Shown in pieces: positions 5,960 to 6,184 of a stretch of DNA of 6,184 bases; position 1 is the stretch's first letter, and each line of letters opens with the position of its first letter. Both the position numbers and the translations under genes were made by a program. The DNA lies in contig DAHVVW010000132.1 of the NCBI GenBank assembly GCA_027357125.1, forward strand, positions 1-6,184, written 5' to 3'. The stretch comes from Clostridiales bacterium. GTDB lineage: Bacteria; Bacillota; Desulfitobacteriia; Desulfitobacteriales; Desulfitobacteriaceae. Below the pieces are notes generated by a model. That model worked only from the letters and a program-made list of their open reading frames with translations, was not told the DNA's origin and did no database searches.

Positions 5960-5966
5960 CCCCCCC
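5960..5966 (-). promoter_or_regulatory. G7 ribosome binding site for the Pro-rich gene
   Basis: Seven consecutive Gs on the minus strand end six bases before ATG (5953-5951). They pair with the CCUCC anti-Shine-Dalgarno only through a central G-U. The site decides the start in favour of ATG over the overlapping TTG at 5968. Confidence 0.6.
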
Positions 5967-5975
5967 AAGCTAATT

Positions 5976-5993
5976 AGTATTTATCAGTATTTA
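5976..5993. repeat. AGTATTTA direct repeat, 10-bp period
   Basis: AGTATTTA occurs at 5976-5983 and 5986-5993, one helical turn apart, in the AT-rich leader of the Pro-rich gene. The spacing would suit a regulator binding one face of the DNA, but AT-rich repeats also occur by chance. No convincing sigma-A, sigma-E, sigma-G or sigma-K promoter was found around it. Confidence 0.35.
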
Positions 5994-6000
5994 ATAGATG

Positions 6001-6028
6001 AGGGCCCGGTTCACAGGAACTGGGCCCT
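6001..6028. terminator. Strong intergenic hairpin, probable terminator
   Basis: AGGGCCCGGTTC (6001-6012) pairs with GAACTGGGCCCT (6017-6028) around an ACAG loop: 12 base pairs, GC-rich, with a single non-Watson-Crick position (6008/6021). It lies four bases after the stop of the small minus-strand gene, as expected for that gene's terminator. However, the odd position is a tolerated G-U in plus-strand RNA and a C-A mismatch in minus-strand RNA, and the plus side continues with TAGTGTTATT, so it may instead or also end plus-strand readthrough from the activase operon. Neither side has a long U tract. Confidence 0.6.
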
Positions 6029-6032
6029 AGTG

Positions 6033-6184
6033 TTATTGGGGACCGGAAGATGAGGATACTTGTTCCTCTGCTGTGGCCCGGTGTTTGCGAAAGAGCCCGA
6101 CTGATTCAGTTTCCGGTGCCCAAGCTTCGTTTTCATAAGATGTGTCCGGTCCAGAGTACTTTTGGCCGCGGAAAAACATTTTGC
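6033..6184 (-). CDS. Small unrecognised protein, possibly 5'-truncated by window edge
   Basis: A minus-strand frame ends in TAA at 6033-6035 and is open to the right edge. An ATG at 6179-6177 would give a complete 48-residue product starting MFFRGQKYSGPD; otherwise the gene continues upstream as a longer protein. Any ribosome binding site for that ATG would be beyond the window, so the choice cannot be made. The peptide is polar and mixed-charge, with SYENEAWAPETESVG in the middle, a basic GLFRKHRA stretch and a Ser/Gly tail (EEQVSSSSGPQ). It has no membrane helix and no cysteine, and I know of no matching family. Support comes from the balanced composition, the strong hairpin four bases after the stop, and the same orientation as the next gene. 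It could be a small spore-associated protein, but that is a guess from the neighbourhood. Confidence 0.5.
   Translation of the reverse strand, partial: KMFFRGQKYSGPDTSYENEAWAPETESVGLFRKHRATAEEQVSSSSGPQ

Noticed and set aside
5762..5977. 71-residue Arg/Gly/Trp-rich plus-strand frame
   Set aside because: It is the complement of the Pro/Ser/Tyr codons of the minus gene, with no start signals. The minus gene has an ATG, a strong Shine-Dalgarno and a membrane helix.
1..6184. Mobile element, CRISPR array, tRNA or rRNA gene
   Set aside because: No transposase or integrase motifs, no regularly spaced repeats, and no cloverleaf or rRNA-like stretch was seen on either strand.

Overview
The window comes from an endospore-forming, low-to-mid-GC Firmicute. 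The gene content (a compact spoVA cluster joined to an anaerobe-type [4Fe-4S] activase pair) points to an anaerobic Clostridia lineage such as the Peptococcaceae/Desulfitobacterium group. That placement is inferred from gene content and composition; no marker gene is present.

Bases 1-3229, plus strand: the 3' end of spoVAC, then complete spoVAD, spoVAE (the spoVAEb type) and spoVAF. All are closely spaced and each complete gene has its own G-rich Shine-Dalgarno. They encode the machinery that moves dipicolinic acid (Ca-DPA) into the forespore and releases it in germination, plus a GerA-type membrane protein. No spoVAEa lies between spoVAE and spoVAF, unlike in Bacillus.

Bases 3246-5462, plus strand: two genes resembling halves of the large CoA-enzyme-activase family. 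The first is a DUF2229-type protein with four cysteines, starting 16 nt after spoVAF. The second is a BadF/BadG/BcrA/BcrD (HgdC-like) ATPase that carries the two cluster cysteines of HgdC plus an extra C-terminal cysteine set. A 126-nt gap between them holds a hairpin and a CATACTA box resembling a forespore sigma -10 element. No dehydratase is visible, so the substrate of this redox pair is unknown. Its position suggests expression with the spoVA genes during sporulation.

Bases 5459-6184, minus strand: a Pro/Ser/Tyr-rich protein with one C-terminal membrane segment converges on the activase gene, and the two stop codons share one CTAG. Upstream of it are a short AT-rich direct repeat, a strong 12-bp hairpin, and the end (or all) of a small unrecognised gene running off the right edge.

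Several maximal ORF starts were shortened to fit ribosome-binding sites: spoVAD, the DUF2229 gene and the activase at TTG; spoVAE and the Pro-rich gene at ATG. The most interesting aspect is the coupling of a spore DPA-channel operon to an ATP-driven Fe-S redox activase pair. The most unusual protein is the tail-anchored Pro/Tyr-rich one.
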